DNA of 62,787 nt, from positions 1-62,787 of the IMG/VR virus record IMGVR_UViG_3300028423_000849, one strand, 5' to 3'. The stretch comes from a virus. Positions 31,219 to 39,903 of the stretch are shown here, piece by piece. Made by a program: the position numbers and the translations under genes. How positions within the stretch are numbered: the first letter of the stretch is position 1; each line of letters starts with the position of its first letter. The notes under the pieces are model-generated. The model did no database searches. It had not been told where the DNA came from and saw only the letters and a program-made list of their open reading frames with translations.

Positions 31219-32732
31219 CTCTGATCATCTGTGTGTACTTTAACACCATAGTGTTCTGCAAAAGCATGTGCATCTAACTCGTCATTCACAATGGGCTGAC
31301 CTTTGATGTTGAGACTGGTATTTACCAGCATAGGACAGCCTGACTGTTTTTCAAATTCTGTGAGCAGTTTGAACAAGCCCGGATGCTGAGTTTGGTTCAC
31401 TGTTTGCACACGACTGGTACCATCGTGGTGTATGATAGCAGGAAACTCTTCGGGTCGTTTGCACTTGGCCACAAACTGCATGTAGGGACTAGCGCCTTTG
31501 CTGGGCATTTCAAAATACTCCTGTGCACGGTGCTCCAAAATCACAGGAGCAAACGGACGAAATTTTTGTCGAAACTTGATTTCGTTCATGCGATCCTTTA
31601 TGTGATCGCCTCTGGGATCAGCACACAAGCTACGATTGCCCAATGCTCTAGGACCAAATTCTGCTCTCCCGTTGGCTATACCAAAAATTTCATTGCGCGC
31701 CAGACTCTGTAGACATTTTTTCACAGGATAGGTGCCCGGGATATCTGTGCCCAAGTAAGGGCCTTGCCACTGTACAGGATTCCCAGTTAGATTATAATAG
31801 TCTAATGCTGCTGCACCCAGACTGCTGCCAGCATCGCCAGGATTAGGCATGATGTGCACATCATCGTAGAGCCCAAACAATCTGCTGTTTGCCACACAGT
31901 TCAGTGCAACGCCGCCCATAAACACAAGATTGCGATGTCCTGTGAGTGTGCGTGCATATCGAGCATATTCGTAGATGCGTTTTTCTACTATATTTTGTGC
32001 CGCCATGGCCAGATCAAAGTGATCAGCATCAGTGAATATGCCCCGAGGGATGCCGCGTTGTAGGTTACGTTTCATGTCAATGGCACGATACCCCGACTGC
32101 CAGCCATAGCTGACGTCAAAGAATCTGTCTTCCATAATTTCTTCGAGCTCACGAGCACGTTCTGGGTCGCCATAGGCTGCCATTCCCATCAGTATGTACT
32201 CGTCTTCCATGGGTTTGAGTCCTACGTGTGCTGTGACAGCACTGTAGAACAGTCCTAGGCTGCTGGGAAAACGCACACTGTGCAGTTTTTTTAGCTCACC
32301 GTCTTGCCAGTTCCAAATAGAAGCAGTGTCCCACTCACCAATAGCATCTATTACCATCACTGCTGCACTGTCAAGAGTCGACGTTAGCACACCTGCAGCA
32401 GCATGTGTTTGGTGATGCCAGTAGCTTTGCTGTGGCACTTCGCAGAGCTTGGGATAGAACTTCTTCATCCACTGTTGCTGTGATGGTTCTCTGAGTGCAC
32501 GCCAATTGCCACCTCGCATTTGTCTCAGCAGCTTTGCCCAGTGTTTCTCATGATATACAATGCGATCTGGTACACCATAGAACAGTGCATCAGATATCAA
32601 CATAGGATTAACAAAGGCATCGTTTTTGTGCTTGCTGTATCTTTCTGCGTGTCCTGCAAAAACAATTTTGCCGTTGTCTATCATTGTAACAGCAGCGTCA
32701 TGAAACATGCTGCTAATACCCATTATTCTCAT
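31215..32732 (-). CDS. O-carbamoyltransferase (NodU/CmcH/TobZ family)
   Basis: A 505-residue enzyme. GISSMFHDAAVTMIDNG opens the family's ASKHA-like domain, with AERYSKHK and MGGVALNCVANSRL later. The C-terminal GRAEFGPRALGNRSLCADPR, FRPFAPVIL and MLVNTSLNIKGQPIV blocks are diagnostic. Such enzymes transfer carbamoyl from carbamoyl phosphate to a hydroxyl, often of a sugar (Nod factors, tobramycin). Ribosome site GAGGA. It overlaps the repeat protein gene start (ATGA). Confidence 0.93.
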   Translation of the reverse strand: MRIMGISSMFHDAAVTMIDNGKIVFAGHAERYSKHKNDAFVNPMLISDALFYGVPDRIVYHEKHWAKLLRQMRGGNWRALREPSQQQWMKKFYPKLCEVPQQSYWHHQTHAAAGVLTSTLDSAAVMVIDAIGEWDTASIWNWQDGELKKLHSVRFPSSLGLFYSAVTAHVGLKPMEDEYILMGMAAYGDPERARELEEIMEDRFFDVSYGWQSGYRAIDMKRNLQRGIPRGIFTDADHFDLAMAAQNIVEKRIYEYARYARTLTGHRNLVFMGGVALNCVANSRLFGLYDDVHIMPNPGDAGSSLGAAALDYYNLTGNPVQWQGPYLGTDIPGTYPVKKCLQSLARNEIFGIANGRAEFGPRALGNRSLCADPRGDHIKDRMNEIKFRQKFRPFAPVILEHRAQEYFEMPSKGASPYMQFVAKCKRPEEFPAIIHHDGTSRVQTVNQTQHPGLFKLLTEFEKQSGCPMLVNTSLNIKGQPIVNDELDAHAFAEHYGVKVHTDDQR

Positions 32733-32747
32733 TGTGTGTCCTCTGTG

Positions 32748-32909
32748 TTAGTCGCCAAACAATCTGTGTGGCAGTTCTGTGATTATCTGTTCACGCTGTT
32801 GATCTGTGTAGGTTCGCCAGTGTGAGATTTCTGTGCCTGTGCGTCCGCATCCATTGCAGAATCCTGTGACAGGATTCATCTCACAGATGTTGATGCACGG
32901 CGATTTCAT
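32748..32909 (-). CDS. DUF1289 family small Cys protein
   Basis: A 53-residue protein starting MKSPCINICEMNPVTGFCNG and containing GCGRTGTEISHW. This SPCIxxCxMN...GxCxGCGRTxxEIxxW pattern is the DUF1289 family, found in many proteobacteria; the four Cys could bind a metal. The ATG shares one base with the upstream stop (TGATG), so it is co-translated with the SGNH-like gene. Function unknown. Confidence 0.85.
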   Translation of the reverse strand: MKSPCINICEMNPVTGFCNGCGRTGTEISHWRTYTDQQREQIITELPHRLFGD

Positions 32910-33976
32910 CAACGATAGATAAATGGGTCTCGTTTGCGCAATTCTTCAATGCGGCGTTTGAGTTCTGCTTCTTGCTCTTCTTTTTCTGTGCCACTGGGGG
33001 GATTGCGATCAGTGCCCAGTGAGCCTTCGTGTGCTTCTTCGTTGTTATTGTTGTCATCTGACATAGCATTCTCCTTGTTGAGTATTTTGTAAAGTATATC
33101 AAATATTTTATGTTCAATTTGATCATCGCTGCAGTATCTGCGATTTCTTGACTGTTTGGGTATATTGAGTTTTCCATTGTTAAAATAGGGAATTATTTCA
33201 TTGTGCACAATATCGGCAATACAAGCATGATTTTTTATGCCGTGATGCGTGAGGTCTCTGGCAAAGTCAAGTTCATAATTATAGTGTTCGATGTCGATGT
33301 CTCTGGGTATTTCCAGAACATCAAAGTCGGCCAAAGGCTCTTCGCCGTCTGTGCTGAAAGTCCAGTGGTACACAGGAATACCTATGCTGTTCCACAACAA
33401 CGTAACTATATTTGTGTGCATGCTGGATTGAAACAGTGTGCTGATGTCAAAATTCTCAAATTCTTCAATTTCTGTGTAACGATCAATTTGGTCTTTGACA
33501 CGCACGCAAATATCGTGGTGATTATCGTGCTCCACAATTTCAGCATGCACTTTTCTTGCGCGTTCAGGATGCTGTATAATCACAAACTCGGGGCGCGGAA
33601 GGTTATTGTGAATATACAAATAGCTATTATAAAGAATAAATTGCAGACCTTGACCGGCTGCGCCAAGATTCAGAACATCAAGATCCATTGACCTTGATAA
33701 CACATTGCACCAGATGTTGTCCTCGGGCAAACCAGTGCCTTCGGTGTGACTACAGCCCATTGCAATGAAAAACTTTTCGTTGAGTTCTGTGAATTCTTTG
33801 GTGCGATATCCCAGAGAGTTGTATGTGTAACTTACGTTGGCACTGTGGTAAAACTCATCAACTTGACTCTTGTTTCTGAGATATTCTTCTTTTTCGTGCT
33901 CACTGAGCCATTCGCCAGAGAAGTTCATCAGCATGTCTCTGTGTATAATTGAATCGGCTCGGTGATTGTAGTGCAT
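32909..33976 (-). CDS. SGNH-hydrolase-like protein (copy 1)
   Basis: A 355-residue protein. FIAMGCSHTEGTGLPEDNIWCNVLS (near residue 71) is the nucleophile block of an SGNH/GDSL-like fold; NLGAAGQGLQF follows as the glycine block. The final 60 residues are highly charged and low complexity, with repeated Glu and Lys, and look disordered. In this family such enzymes remove or add acyl groups on sugars. A late promoter box sits 8 nt before the start, leaving almost no leader. Confidence 0.6.
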   Translation of the reverse strand: MHYNHRADSIIHRDMLMNFSGEWLSEHEKEEYLRNKSQVDEFYHSANVSYTYNSLGYRTKEFTELNEKFFIAMGCSHTEGTGLPEDNIWCNVLSRSMDLDVLNLGAAGQGLQFILYNSYLYIHNNLPRPEFVIIQHPERARKVHAEIVEHDNHHDICVRVKDQIDRYTEIEEFENFDISTLFQSSMHTNIVTLLWNSIGIPVYHWTFSTDGEEPLADFDVLEIPRDIDIEHYNYELDFARDLTHHGIKNHACIADIVHNEIIPYFNNGKLNIPKQSRNRRYCSDDQIEHKIFDILYKILNKENAMSDDNNNNEEAHEGSLGTDRNPPSGTEKEEQEAELKRRIEELRKRDPFIYR

Positions 33977-33983
33977 AATGCTC

Positions 33984-33991
33984 TATTTATC
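33984..33991 (-). promoter_or_regulatory. Late promoter box GATAAATA (minus)
   Basis: TATTTATC on the plus strand reads GATAAATA on the minus strand, 7 nt before the ATG at 33976. It probably drives 33976 down to 27522. Confidence 0.6.
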
Positions 33992-34058
33992 TGCTGTTTT
34001 TACTACAGCACAGTGTTTGTGATTTTTTCATGTTGTTCTAGTGTCTGATGTGCAGACG

Positions 34059-34066
34059 CATAAATA
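34059..34066 (+). promoter_or_regulatory. Late promoter box CATAAATA (plus)
   Basis: CATAAATA lies 26 nt before the ATG at 34093 and is divergent from the minus-strand box at 33984. Confidence 0.6.
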
Positions 34067-34092
34067 TATGTTTATTACCAATATTCACGTCT

Positions 34093-34689
34093 ATGAGCTT
34101 TTCTACTGTGTCACAATTTGAAACTGTGGTTGCTGATTTCTTTGGTGCGCCATATGCTGTGGCTGTTGACTGTTGCACTCACGGAATTGAATTGTGCTTG
34201 AGATTACAACAATCAGACAATGTGAGCTGCCCCAAACACACATATCCCAGTGTGCCATTTGTGTTTGAAAAATTAAACCTGCAGTGGCATTTCCGTGATC
34301 TCAAGTGGCAGGACTATTATCGCATAGGCAACACAAATATTTTTGATGCGGCAGTTCTCTGGAGAGAACACAGTTACATGCCCGGCACACAGATGTGTTT
34401 GAGTTTTCAATTCAAAAAACATCTCAGTCTTGGCAGAGGCGGCATGATTTTACTGGATGACCAGCAGTCATGCAGACAATTAAAAAAGATGCGCTATGAC
34501 GGCAGAGACGATGACCTGCCATGGGTACAACAAAACATTGACACAGTGGGGTATCACTATTACATGACCCCGGAAACTGCTCAGCGTGGTCTAGATCTTT
34601 TTGCCAATGCATGTGCCACAGAGCCTCCTAGATGGGACGACAGCTGCTACCCCGATCTCAGCACAATGAAAGTGTTCAATGATGTCTAA
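34093..34689 (+). CDS. Short DegT/DnrJ-like sugar aminotransferase
   Basis: A 198-residue protein; ATG 34093 is chosen because upstream sequence to 34048 overlaps the promoter. FETVVADFFGAPYAVAVDCCTHGIELCL resembles the N-terminal block, PKHTYPSVPF the next, and SFQFKKHLSLGRGGMILL the PLP-lysine segment of DegT/DnrJ/EryC1 enzymes. Ordinary family members have about 370 residues; here the C-terminal small domain is largely missing. It may still bind PLP. Overlaps the next gene by 11 nt. Confidence 0.7.
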   Translation: MSFSTVSQFETVVADFFGAPYAVAVDCCTHGIELCLRLQQSDNVSCPKHTYPSVPFVFEKLNLQWHFRDLKWQDYYRIGNTNIFDAAVLWREHSYMPGTQMCLSFQFKKHLSLGRGGMILLDDQQSCRQLKKMRYDGRDDDLPWVQQNIDTVGYHYYMTPETAQRGLDLFANACATEPPRWDDSCYPDLSTMKVFNDV

Positions 34690-35692
34690 GAAAAAACACA
34701 TAATTCTTCCTTACAAGGACTTCAGCAGTCTCAGGCACTTGCTTGCATATGTCATGAAACAAAAAAATGCATACATAGTAGTTATGCAGCCACAGGAATT
34801 TGCTCCTTTAGTTGAATCACTATGGCGTTTTGACAGATTTGTTTCGTACATCGGAGAGATAATCAAGGAAAACAATCTCGATGTAGAAATATGGATTGGC
34901 ACATTTGAGTCCGATCCGTTTTCATGGCTCAATGACATTGGTATCACAATCAAAACATGGCCAATGTACTGGGCTTTTCACACAGAGGGTTCTACCAATT
35001 ATAGCACCTATGATCCCAATGCAACAGTGGACAGACTGTTTGTGAGTTTGAACTGTCGCTGTCATCCGCACAGAAGTTTTCTCATAGACAGTGTTTTCCA
35101 GAGAGGCCTACAGGACGTGGGCTATATCTCATGGCACAATGTTAATAGACATGTCGAGCTTGAGCACTTTGATGGCGCGGAAATGACCCTAACTGAACCC
35201 GAAAATGACATTCCGGACCACGATTTTTTTCAGCACGCACCTCCCTATGAATACTGTCGTGCGGCCTTTGCACTAATTTCTGAGACATCCGTGGAACAGC
35301 TGGATATCAGTGAAAAGACATTCACTGCTATACTTTATAAGATGCCTTTTATCTTACAGGCTACTCCTGGAATACACAAAATACTGGAGGACTATGGCTT
35401 TAGATTATACACTGAGCTCTTTGACTATGAGTTTGACAGCGTAAAAGATACTTATATGCGCACAAACATGATACTGGATCAAGTAGAACAGTATAGAAAC
35501 AGTGACTATGGCAAACTAAAGCAACTTGCTGCTGAGACAGCACAGCACAATTACGATCGTCTCATGGATATTGTCTATGACAAAGATCACAGATATGTGC
35601 CCAAAGAAATTATCAAACACTTTCCCAGAGCCGGACTAACTTTGCCCGGTAATCTCACCGAGCGACTGGGCTTTGATGTTAACCATCAATGA
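34679..35692 (+). CDS. GT-like protein with SEKxF motif (copy 1)
   Basis: A 337-residue protein. ISEKTFTAILYKMPFILQATPGIHKILEDYGFRLYTELFDYEFD matches in position and pattern three minus-strand proteins of this window (36412, 42169, 44476): S-E-K-x-[FL]-x-P/A-I, then PF[IV]..., then GF/GY and an acidic W/L-D-Y/E stretch. The pattern recalls the C-terminal donor domain of GT-B enzymes such as fucosyltransferase-like proteins, which is inference. Its 3' end overlaps the convergent SGNH-like gene by 14 nt. Confidence 0.6.
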   Translation: MMSKKKHIILPYKDFSSLRHLLAYVMKQKNAYIVVMQPQEFAPLVESLWRFDRFVSYIGEIIKENNLDVEIWIGTFESDPFSWLNDIGITIKTWPMYWAFHTEGSTNYSTYDPNATVDRLFVSLNCRCHPHRSFLIDSVFQRGLQDVGYISWHNVNRHVELEHFDGAEMTLTEPENDIPDHDFFQHAPPYEYCRAAFALISETSVEQLDISEKTFTAILYKMPFILQATPGIHKILEDYGFRLYTELFDYEFDSVKDTYMRTNMILDQVEQYRNSDYGKLKQLAAETAQHNYDRLMDIVYDKDHRYVPKEIIKHFPRAGLTLPGNLTERLGFDVNHQ

Positions 35693-36419
35693 ATTCGTTT
35701 AGGCGTTCTGCTTGCAAACGATGTGGCTCTTCGCCTAGGTGCCAATAGCGTGCATTGGGATTTTCATAGCCCTGATTTCTATAGTGCCAGTAAAACACCT
35801 GGTCGCCATCTAGCATCTTGAAATATTTTCTACGGTCCACAAGATTGAAATAGAAAGTTAGATATTTGTTGGGCACAGTGAACATGTGCATGGTGTTGCA
35901 CATCACATAGTCAATGTTGTGCATGCCAAAAAAGTATTGCAGTTGTAGCACTGCATTCACAGATATCATTTCAAGCATAGTAGGATGTTTTACTTGAAAC
36001 TCGTGCCAGTAGGGTATTAGTTGTTTTTCAACATCGTTGTTGCCGTGCCAGCCTGAATTGATTTGTAAAAATTCACTGGTGTGTTCACAGTAGAAATCAA
36101 CAGCGGGGTTGTTGGATTGATAGTCAACCACAAATGGCGAAGGAAAATCTATCCTAGTACTCTCTGTCCAGCCAACACACACAAATACCTCCATGCTGTC
36201 TGGATCATAGTTCTTGGCAAACCAATCAAGGATGCCTCTTGCTATGGCAGGATTACTCTGACTGCCCAGTGCAATATTCACAGGTGTATAACCACGAATC
36301 TCAGCCAGTTGATTTCCAAAACTCTTGGAACGATTGTATTTGCTGTCGTCGGTTCCGTCAATTTCATAGCCAGCAGTGTGACTGCAGCCATTGACTAGCA
36401 TAATTTTTTGTTTACTCAT
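35679..36419 (-). CDS. SGNH-hydrolase-like protein (copy 2)
   Basis: A 246-residue protein. MLVNGCSHTAGYEIDGT (near residue 10) is the nucleophile block and VNIALGSQSNPAIARGIL the glycine block. VFVCVGWTESTRIDFP fits the third block. A C-terminal HLGEEPHRLQAERL may carry the catalytic His. It overlaps the 36412 GT-like gene by 8 nt and ends inside the plus-strand gene 34679. Confidence 0.65.
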   Translation of the reverse strand: MSKQKIMLVNGCSHTAGYEIDGTDDSKYNRSKSFGNQLAEIRGYTPVNIALGSQSNPAIARGILDWFAKNYDPDSMEVFVCVGWTESTRIDFPSPFVVDYQSNNPAVDFYCEHTSEFLQINSGWHGNNDVEKQLIPYWHEFQVKHPTMLEMISVNAVLQLQYFFGMHNIDYVMCNTMHMFTVPNKYLTFYFNLVDRRKYFKMLDGDQVFYWHYRNQGYENPNARYWHLGEEPHRLQAERLNEFIDG

Positions 36420-37755
36420 TGTCGTCGCCTAGTATTCCATGATCCTTTGATATCCACTGCTGATACACTGTAAAGCCAGGGTCATCGGGTGCTAGTTCTA
36501 TGATACCAAAAACTTCGTCTAGCATATTGTAATTGTGATTGAGCACGTCTGTCATCTCAGTGTAAACTGCATGTGTTTTTTCGTTGCTCCAGGAGTCAAT
36601 CATCTCAATGATGTCAACTATTTTTTGCATGCGAGCACTGTGATTTTCTTCGAAGTCATAGCTTTCATCCCACCAGCGGTGGAATGTTTCAAAGCCAAAC
36701 TCTCTGAGATACTGTAGACTGTACGGCGGCGCAACCAACACAAACGGTGTCATAAAATGTATTGGCTGTAAGGTCTTTTCAGAGAGGTTACCTGTGGGCT
36801 GTGCATATCTGCTCTCACAGACTATATCCACAAAACTTTCTCTGTAAAACTGTTGCAGTGTAGCGTAGTCTCTGTTGTGGAACACAGGATTAAAATGCTC
36901 CTCACAGTCTTCAAACAGGCTGTTGGGATAGTAATGACCCACAGATTCTTCAACTTCAAATGTGTCATAGGCCTTGAGATCCAGTGACCACGGACTGCTG
37001 GCATTGAGCTTGTCCACGGACATCACAAGTTTTTTATAGTAGTTGGCTTTGGCCTTTGCTTGATGGTTTATGTCAAACCAAGGAGTATCATTCAATATTT
37101 CAGGTTTGAATTGATAAAACCAACTGAGATGACAGGACTTTTTGCACAATATAGAGCTTATAATTGCTCTGTGTGCTGTGAATCTCCAGTTTGTGGAGAT
37201 AAACTTTTTTTGAAATTGTGGTTTAGGTTCTTTTAACACTCTATCAACAAATGTGTAACTCTTGAGAAACAGGTCATTGCAAACCAGTTTTATATGTGGA
37301 GTATAATGCGGATAGTAATCAGCCACATTGTAGTCGCCGGTGTGCACAACCACGTTGTTTAGGTTGTTGTTGTTTGCATATATGAGCACACTGTCGAGTT
37401 CTGCAGCTCTGACTTTGTCTAGATCTATGCTGTTTGGAAATTCACTGTAGAATCCGTTGTTGAAAATTGTATGAGTATTCACAAACTCATCATCAACTAT
37501 ATACGAGCACAGTGGTTCATAGAGATACACATGAACATGCTGATTGTTCAAGAGCTTTTGTTCCTGTTTGCTGTGAACCACTGTTTCTAGATCATGTATT
37601 CTGCCGTTGGCCATATATATGTAGGAAGGTTCGCTGTGATCTATGACTCTGGCCATGTTATCGCCAAGAGAGTCGTTGGCGTCGTTTAGCCCCGGAGGCA
37701 CATGATCAAACTGATATGCCAACAGTGACGAGTTGTGAATTTCAATATCACTCAC
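36412..37755 (-). CDS. GT-like protein with SEKxF motif (copy 2)
   Basis: A 447-residue protein. Near 325-365 it has LSEKTLQPIHFMTPFVLVAPPYSLQYLREFGFETFHRWWDESYD, the same pattern as the other three copies. The middle KKFISTNWRFTAHRAIISSILC resembles the start of the donor domain. Overlaps both neighbours by 4-8 nt. Function as a glycosyltransferase is inferred from fold-level resemblance and context. Confidence 0.6.
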   Translation of the reverse strand: MSDIEIHNSSLLAYQFDHVPPGLNDANDSLGDNMARVIDHSEPSYIYMANGRIHDLETVVHSKQEQKLLNNQHVHVYLYEPLCSYIVDDEFVNTHTIFNNGFYSEFPNSIDLDKVRAAELDSVLIYANNNNLNNVVVHTGDYNVADYYPHYTPHIKLVCNDLFLKSYTFVDRVLKEPKPQFQKKFISTNWRFTAHRAIISSILCKKSCHLSWFYQFKPEILNDTPWFDINHQAKAKANYYKKLVMSVDKLNASSPWSLDLKAYDTFEVEESVGHYYPNSLFEDCEEHFNPVFHNRDYATLQQFYRESFVDIVCESRYAQPTGNLSEKTLQPIHFMTPFVLVAPPYSLQYLREFGFETFHRWWDESYDFEENHSARMQKIVDIIEMIDSWSNEKTHAVYTEMTDVLNHNYNMLDEVFGIIELAPDDPGFTVYQQWISKDHGILGDDNE

Positions 37756-38249
37756 AGATCTAACTCGCCTGTGATTTGCAGTGTGTATCGGGGTTCAATG
37801 CCAATGTTGCTGGCAGCATGAGGAACTTCTTCGCTCCACACTGCATAGTCGCCGGCCTTCCAGGTGCACCAGCTTGATCCATTGGCTTCAAAGTAATGGC
37901 CGCTTTTCCAATCTTCTAGGAACACCAAGGCACGGCCTACACGTTCTCGATCCACACCGAACACCTTCATGTAAGTTTCAAAGTGATCTGTGTGCACAGG
38001 CATGATGTCTAGGGTATTCATGCGGTAGATCACAAAGCCGGGTTTAGCAAGTCCAATTTGTTCTGCAATGGGTTCTACCCACCCAGGCATAGGATTCTTG
38101 CTGCTATACATGCTACCCGAAAAACTTTCGTTGTAGTAGCCTTGTTCTCTCCACTGTGTGATTTCGCTTTCTTTGATAGGTTGTTTGACAAACTCCAGCT
38201 GTTTGTAGCTGTCGTCCCAGGTGGGTTTTACTGATCCATATTTTAGCAT
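37752..38249 (-). CDS. 2OG/Fe(II) or aspartyl-hydroxylase-like oxygenase
   Basis: A 165-residue protein; the ATG at 38249 is chosen because it overlaps the amidinotransferase stop by 7 nt. The metal-binding pattern is HTDHF with PHAASNIGIEPRYTLQ, i.e. HxD...H...R, and the jelly-roll strand WTWKAGDYAVW sits between. This resembles small aspartyl/asparaginyl-hydroxylase-like oxygenases. It could hydroxylate a sugar or amino acid in the same pathway. Confidence 0.65.
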   Translation of the reverse strand: MLKYGSVKPTWDDSYKQLEFVKQPIKESEITQWREQGYYNESFSGSMYSSKNPMPGWVEPIAEQIGLAKPGFVIYRMNTLDIMPVHTDHFETYMKVFGVDRERVGRALVFLEDWKSGHYFEANGSSWCTWKAGDYAVWSEEVPHAASNIGIEPRYTLQITGELDL

Positions 38250-39211
38250 CTTTTTGTATCCAATGTAACGCAGTGAAACCCTCCGCCTAGTGTGCGCTGA
38301 TGTCTCATAGGCAACATTGCACATTCAATGCCATGGGCTTCTAGTTGTTTTCTCAAGCTATGCTGATGTTCTTCTAGTGCTACTAGCTTTGTATTTACAC
38401 TAAACAAATTCATGTTGATCCAGTTGCTGGCGTTGCAGTAATTGCCATAGTAATCAATGGGTTCGGGCTCAGCACACCATATTACATCCCAGTCACAGAA
38501 CGGTTTGGGAAGTTGATCCACGCTTTTGATCCTTGACGGATTCAGCAGCATCAGGCCTTCTCTGAGAAAAGCCACAGTGCTGTCAATGTGCATGTAACTG
38601 TATACGCCCTCTAGAGTGTGCACTTTTGCAGTGTTGCCAAGATGATCCTGCAATAGTCGAGCACCAGCATGGTTGCCAGAATTGCTGACCAAATACAAAA
38701 CATGATCGTTTGCACGTATTGCATTGGCCGCGTCAAACGCAGGGGCTTGCTCGGTGAGTGCAAGTACTTCGGGGTTGCCCACACAGGATAACTGGTAGAG
38801 GTCATCCTCTATATACCTATCAGGAACAACCATATCGGGTATATGCGGCAGGATTCCGTTGTAATCGCTGTGGCGTGCACGTATCGGCATCGGGGTTGCC
38901 ATTGCAAGATCACCGTGTGCAAAAACCACATCCCTGGGACAGTAGTGATAGTATCCTGTGGGTGTTCTGCTAGGACGCACAACTTCTACACCTTCGCCAG
39001 TTAGAAAATCACAGAAGTTTTCTAGGTCTTCGTGTGCTTCTTCGATGACAGTTTGGGGATAAGCACCTGTGTTTATTTCTGAGATATCTGGCTTGTCAGC
39101 ATAGTTCACAGTTCGCACACTGATATCTATGTCAGGAACCTTGGCATCTTCGGCTATGCCCACAATCACCTGCTTTAGTTGATCCCATTCGTTGGTTGCA
39201 TATTCTGTCAT
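38243..39211 (-). CDS. Arginine:x amidinotransferase-like enzyme
   Basis: A 322-residue protein of the guanidino-modifying fold. CPRDVVF near 92, AFDAANAIRANDHVLYLVSNSGNHAG, the His of YMHIDSTV near 214 and the nucleophile Cys C314 in GGGFHCVTLDT match amidinotransferases such as StrB and AGAT. These move an amidino group from arginine to an amine (glycine or an aminocyclitol). Presence in a glycan-like operon favours a sugar or aminocyclitol acceptor, which is inference. Confidence 0.85.
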   Translation of the reverse strand: MTEYATNEWDQLKQVIVGIAEDAKVPDIDISVRTVNYADKPDISEINTGAYPQTVIEEAHEDLENFCDFLTGEGVEVVRPSRTPTGYYHYCPRDVVFAHGDLAMATPMPIRARHSDYNGILPHIPDMVVPDRYIEDDLYQLSCVGNPEVLALTEQAPAFDAANAIRANDHVLYLVSNSGNHAGARLLQDHLGNTAKVHTLEGVYSYMHIDSTVAFLREGLMLLNPSRIKSVDQLPKPFCDWDVIWCAEPEPIDYYGNYCNASNWINMNLFSVNTKLVALEEHQHSLRKQLEAHGIECAMLPMRHQRTLGGGFHCVTLDTKRC

Positions 39212-39213
39212 TT

Positions 39214-39903
39214 TTATCTCTGTGTAATAAGATTGTATAGTTTGTCTGCAATGACCTGATGGCCTAGCTGATTGGGATGATTGTCTTCGTGCAGAAAATA
39301 CTCGCTTTCTGAAAAGTTTTGAAAAGCTGGTGCACAGTGTTCCGAGCCATCGTCGGTGATTTCGAGTTGATATACATCAGATCCTATGAGCCAATAGGTC
39401 ATGCTGTGATTTTGATCTGCAAAACTTTCTTTGACAAATTCCAGTTCGGGAACAAGATCTAGACTGCCATAGTTGTGTTGCATGACCAAGTGACATCCCA
39501 GTCTCTGGGCATGATAATAGATCATAGACAGGAATAAACTGTGATGCCAGGTAAACCAATATGTGTTTGCATGAATCAGCTCAACAAACTTTTGATAGTC
39601 GTGATCAGTTGAGTATATGGGTTTTAACACCTCCACTGGATGCTCTGACGCTTTGTACCAGCGGCTGTCTGGGGGCACAGTAACCAATACTAGATCATCT
39701 GATGATATACCATCGCTTTTTCTTACAAATTTATGTGCAATTTCGCCTAGGCTGACGCCCGGATCTGAAAAATTACACAGAGGCATGTTGAGTTTTTCAG
39801 ACAATATTTCACTGTAGTTTTGATGATGCTCTGGGAGATTCCAGCCGACGCCCCAGCTATCTCCAAAACTCCACAATGTGCTTGTACCATCTGTGTTAAT
39901 CAT
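39214..39903 (-). CDS. SGNH-hydrolase-like protein (copy 3)
   Basis: A 229-residue protein. LWSFGDSWGVGW (near residue 10) is a true GDS nucleophile block; LCNFSDPGVSLGEIAH is the glycine block and DLVLVTVPPDSRW the next. The C-terminal HEDNHPNQLGHQVIA carries the DxxH catalytic pair, the clearest of the five copies. It overlaps the B12-type radical SAM gene by 4 nt. Confidence 0.75.
   Translation of the reverse strand: MINTDGTSTLWSFGDSWGVGWNLPEHHQNYSEILSEKLNMPLCNFSDPGVSLGEIAHKFVRKSDGISSDDLVLVTVPPDSRWYKASEHPVEVLKPIYSTDHDYQKFVELIHANTYWFTWHHSLFLSMIYYHAQRLGCHLVMQHNYGSLDLVPELEFVKESFADQNHSMTYWLIGSDVYQLEITDDGSEHCAPAFQNFSESEYFLHEDNHPNQLGHQVIADKLYNLITQR

Noticed and set aside
38243-39211. Reading the amidinotransferase as an arginine deiminase
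   Set aside because: The Cys context GGGFHCVTLD and the FDAANA block fit amidinotransferases such as StrB better than arginine deiminase.
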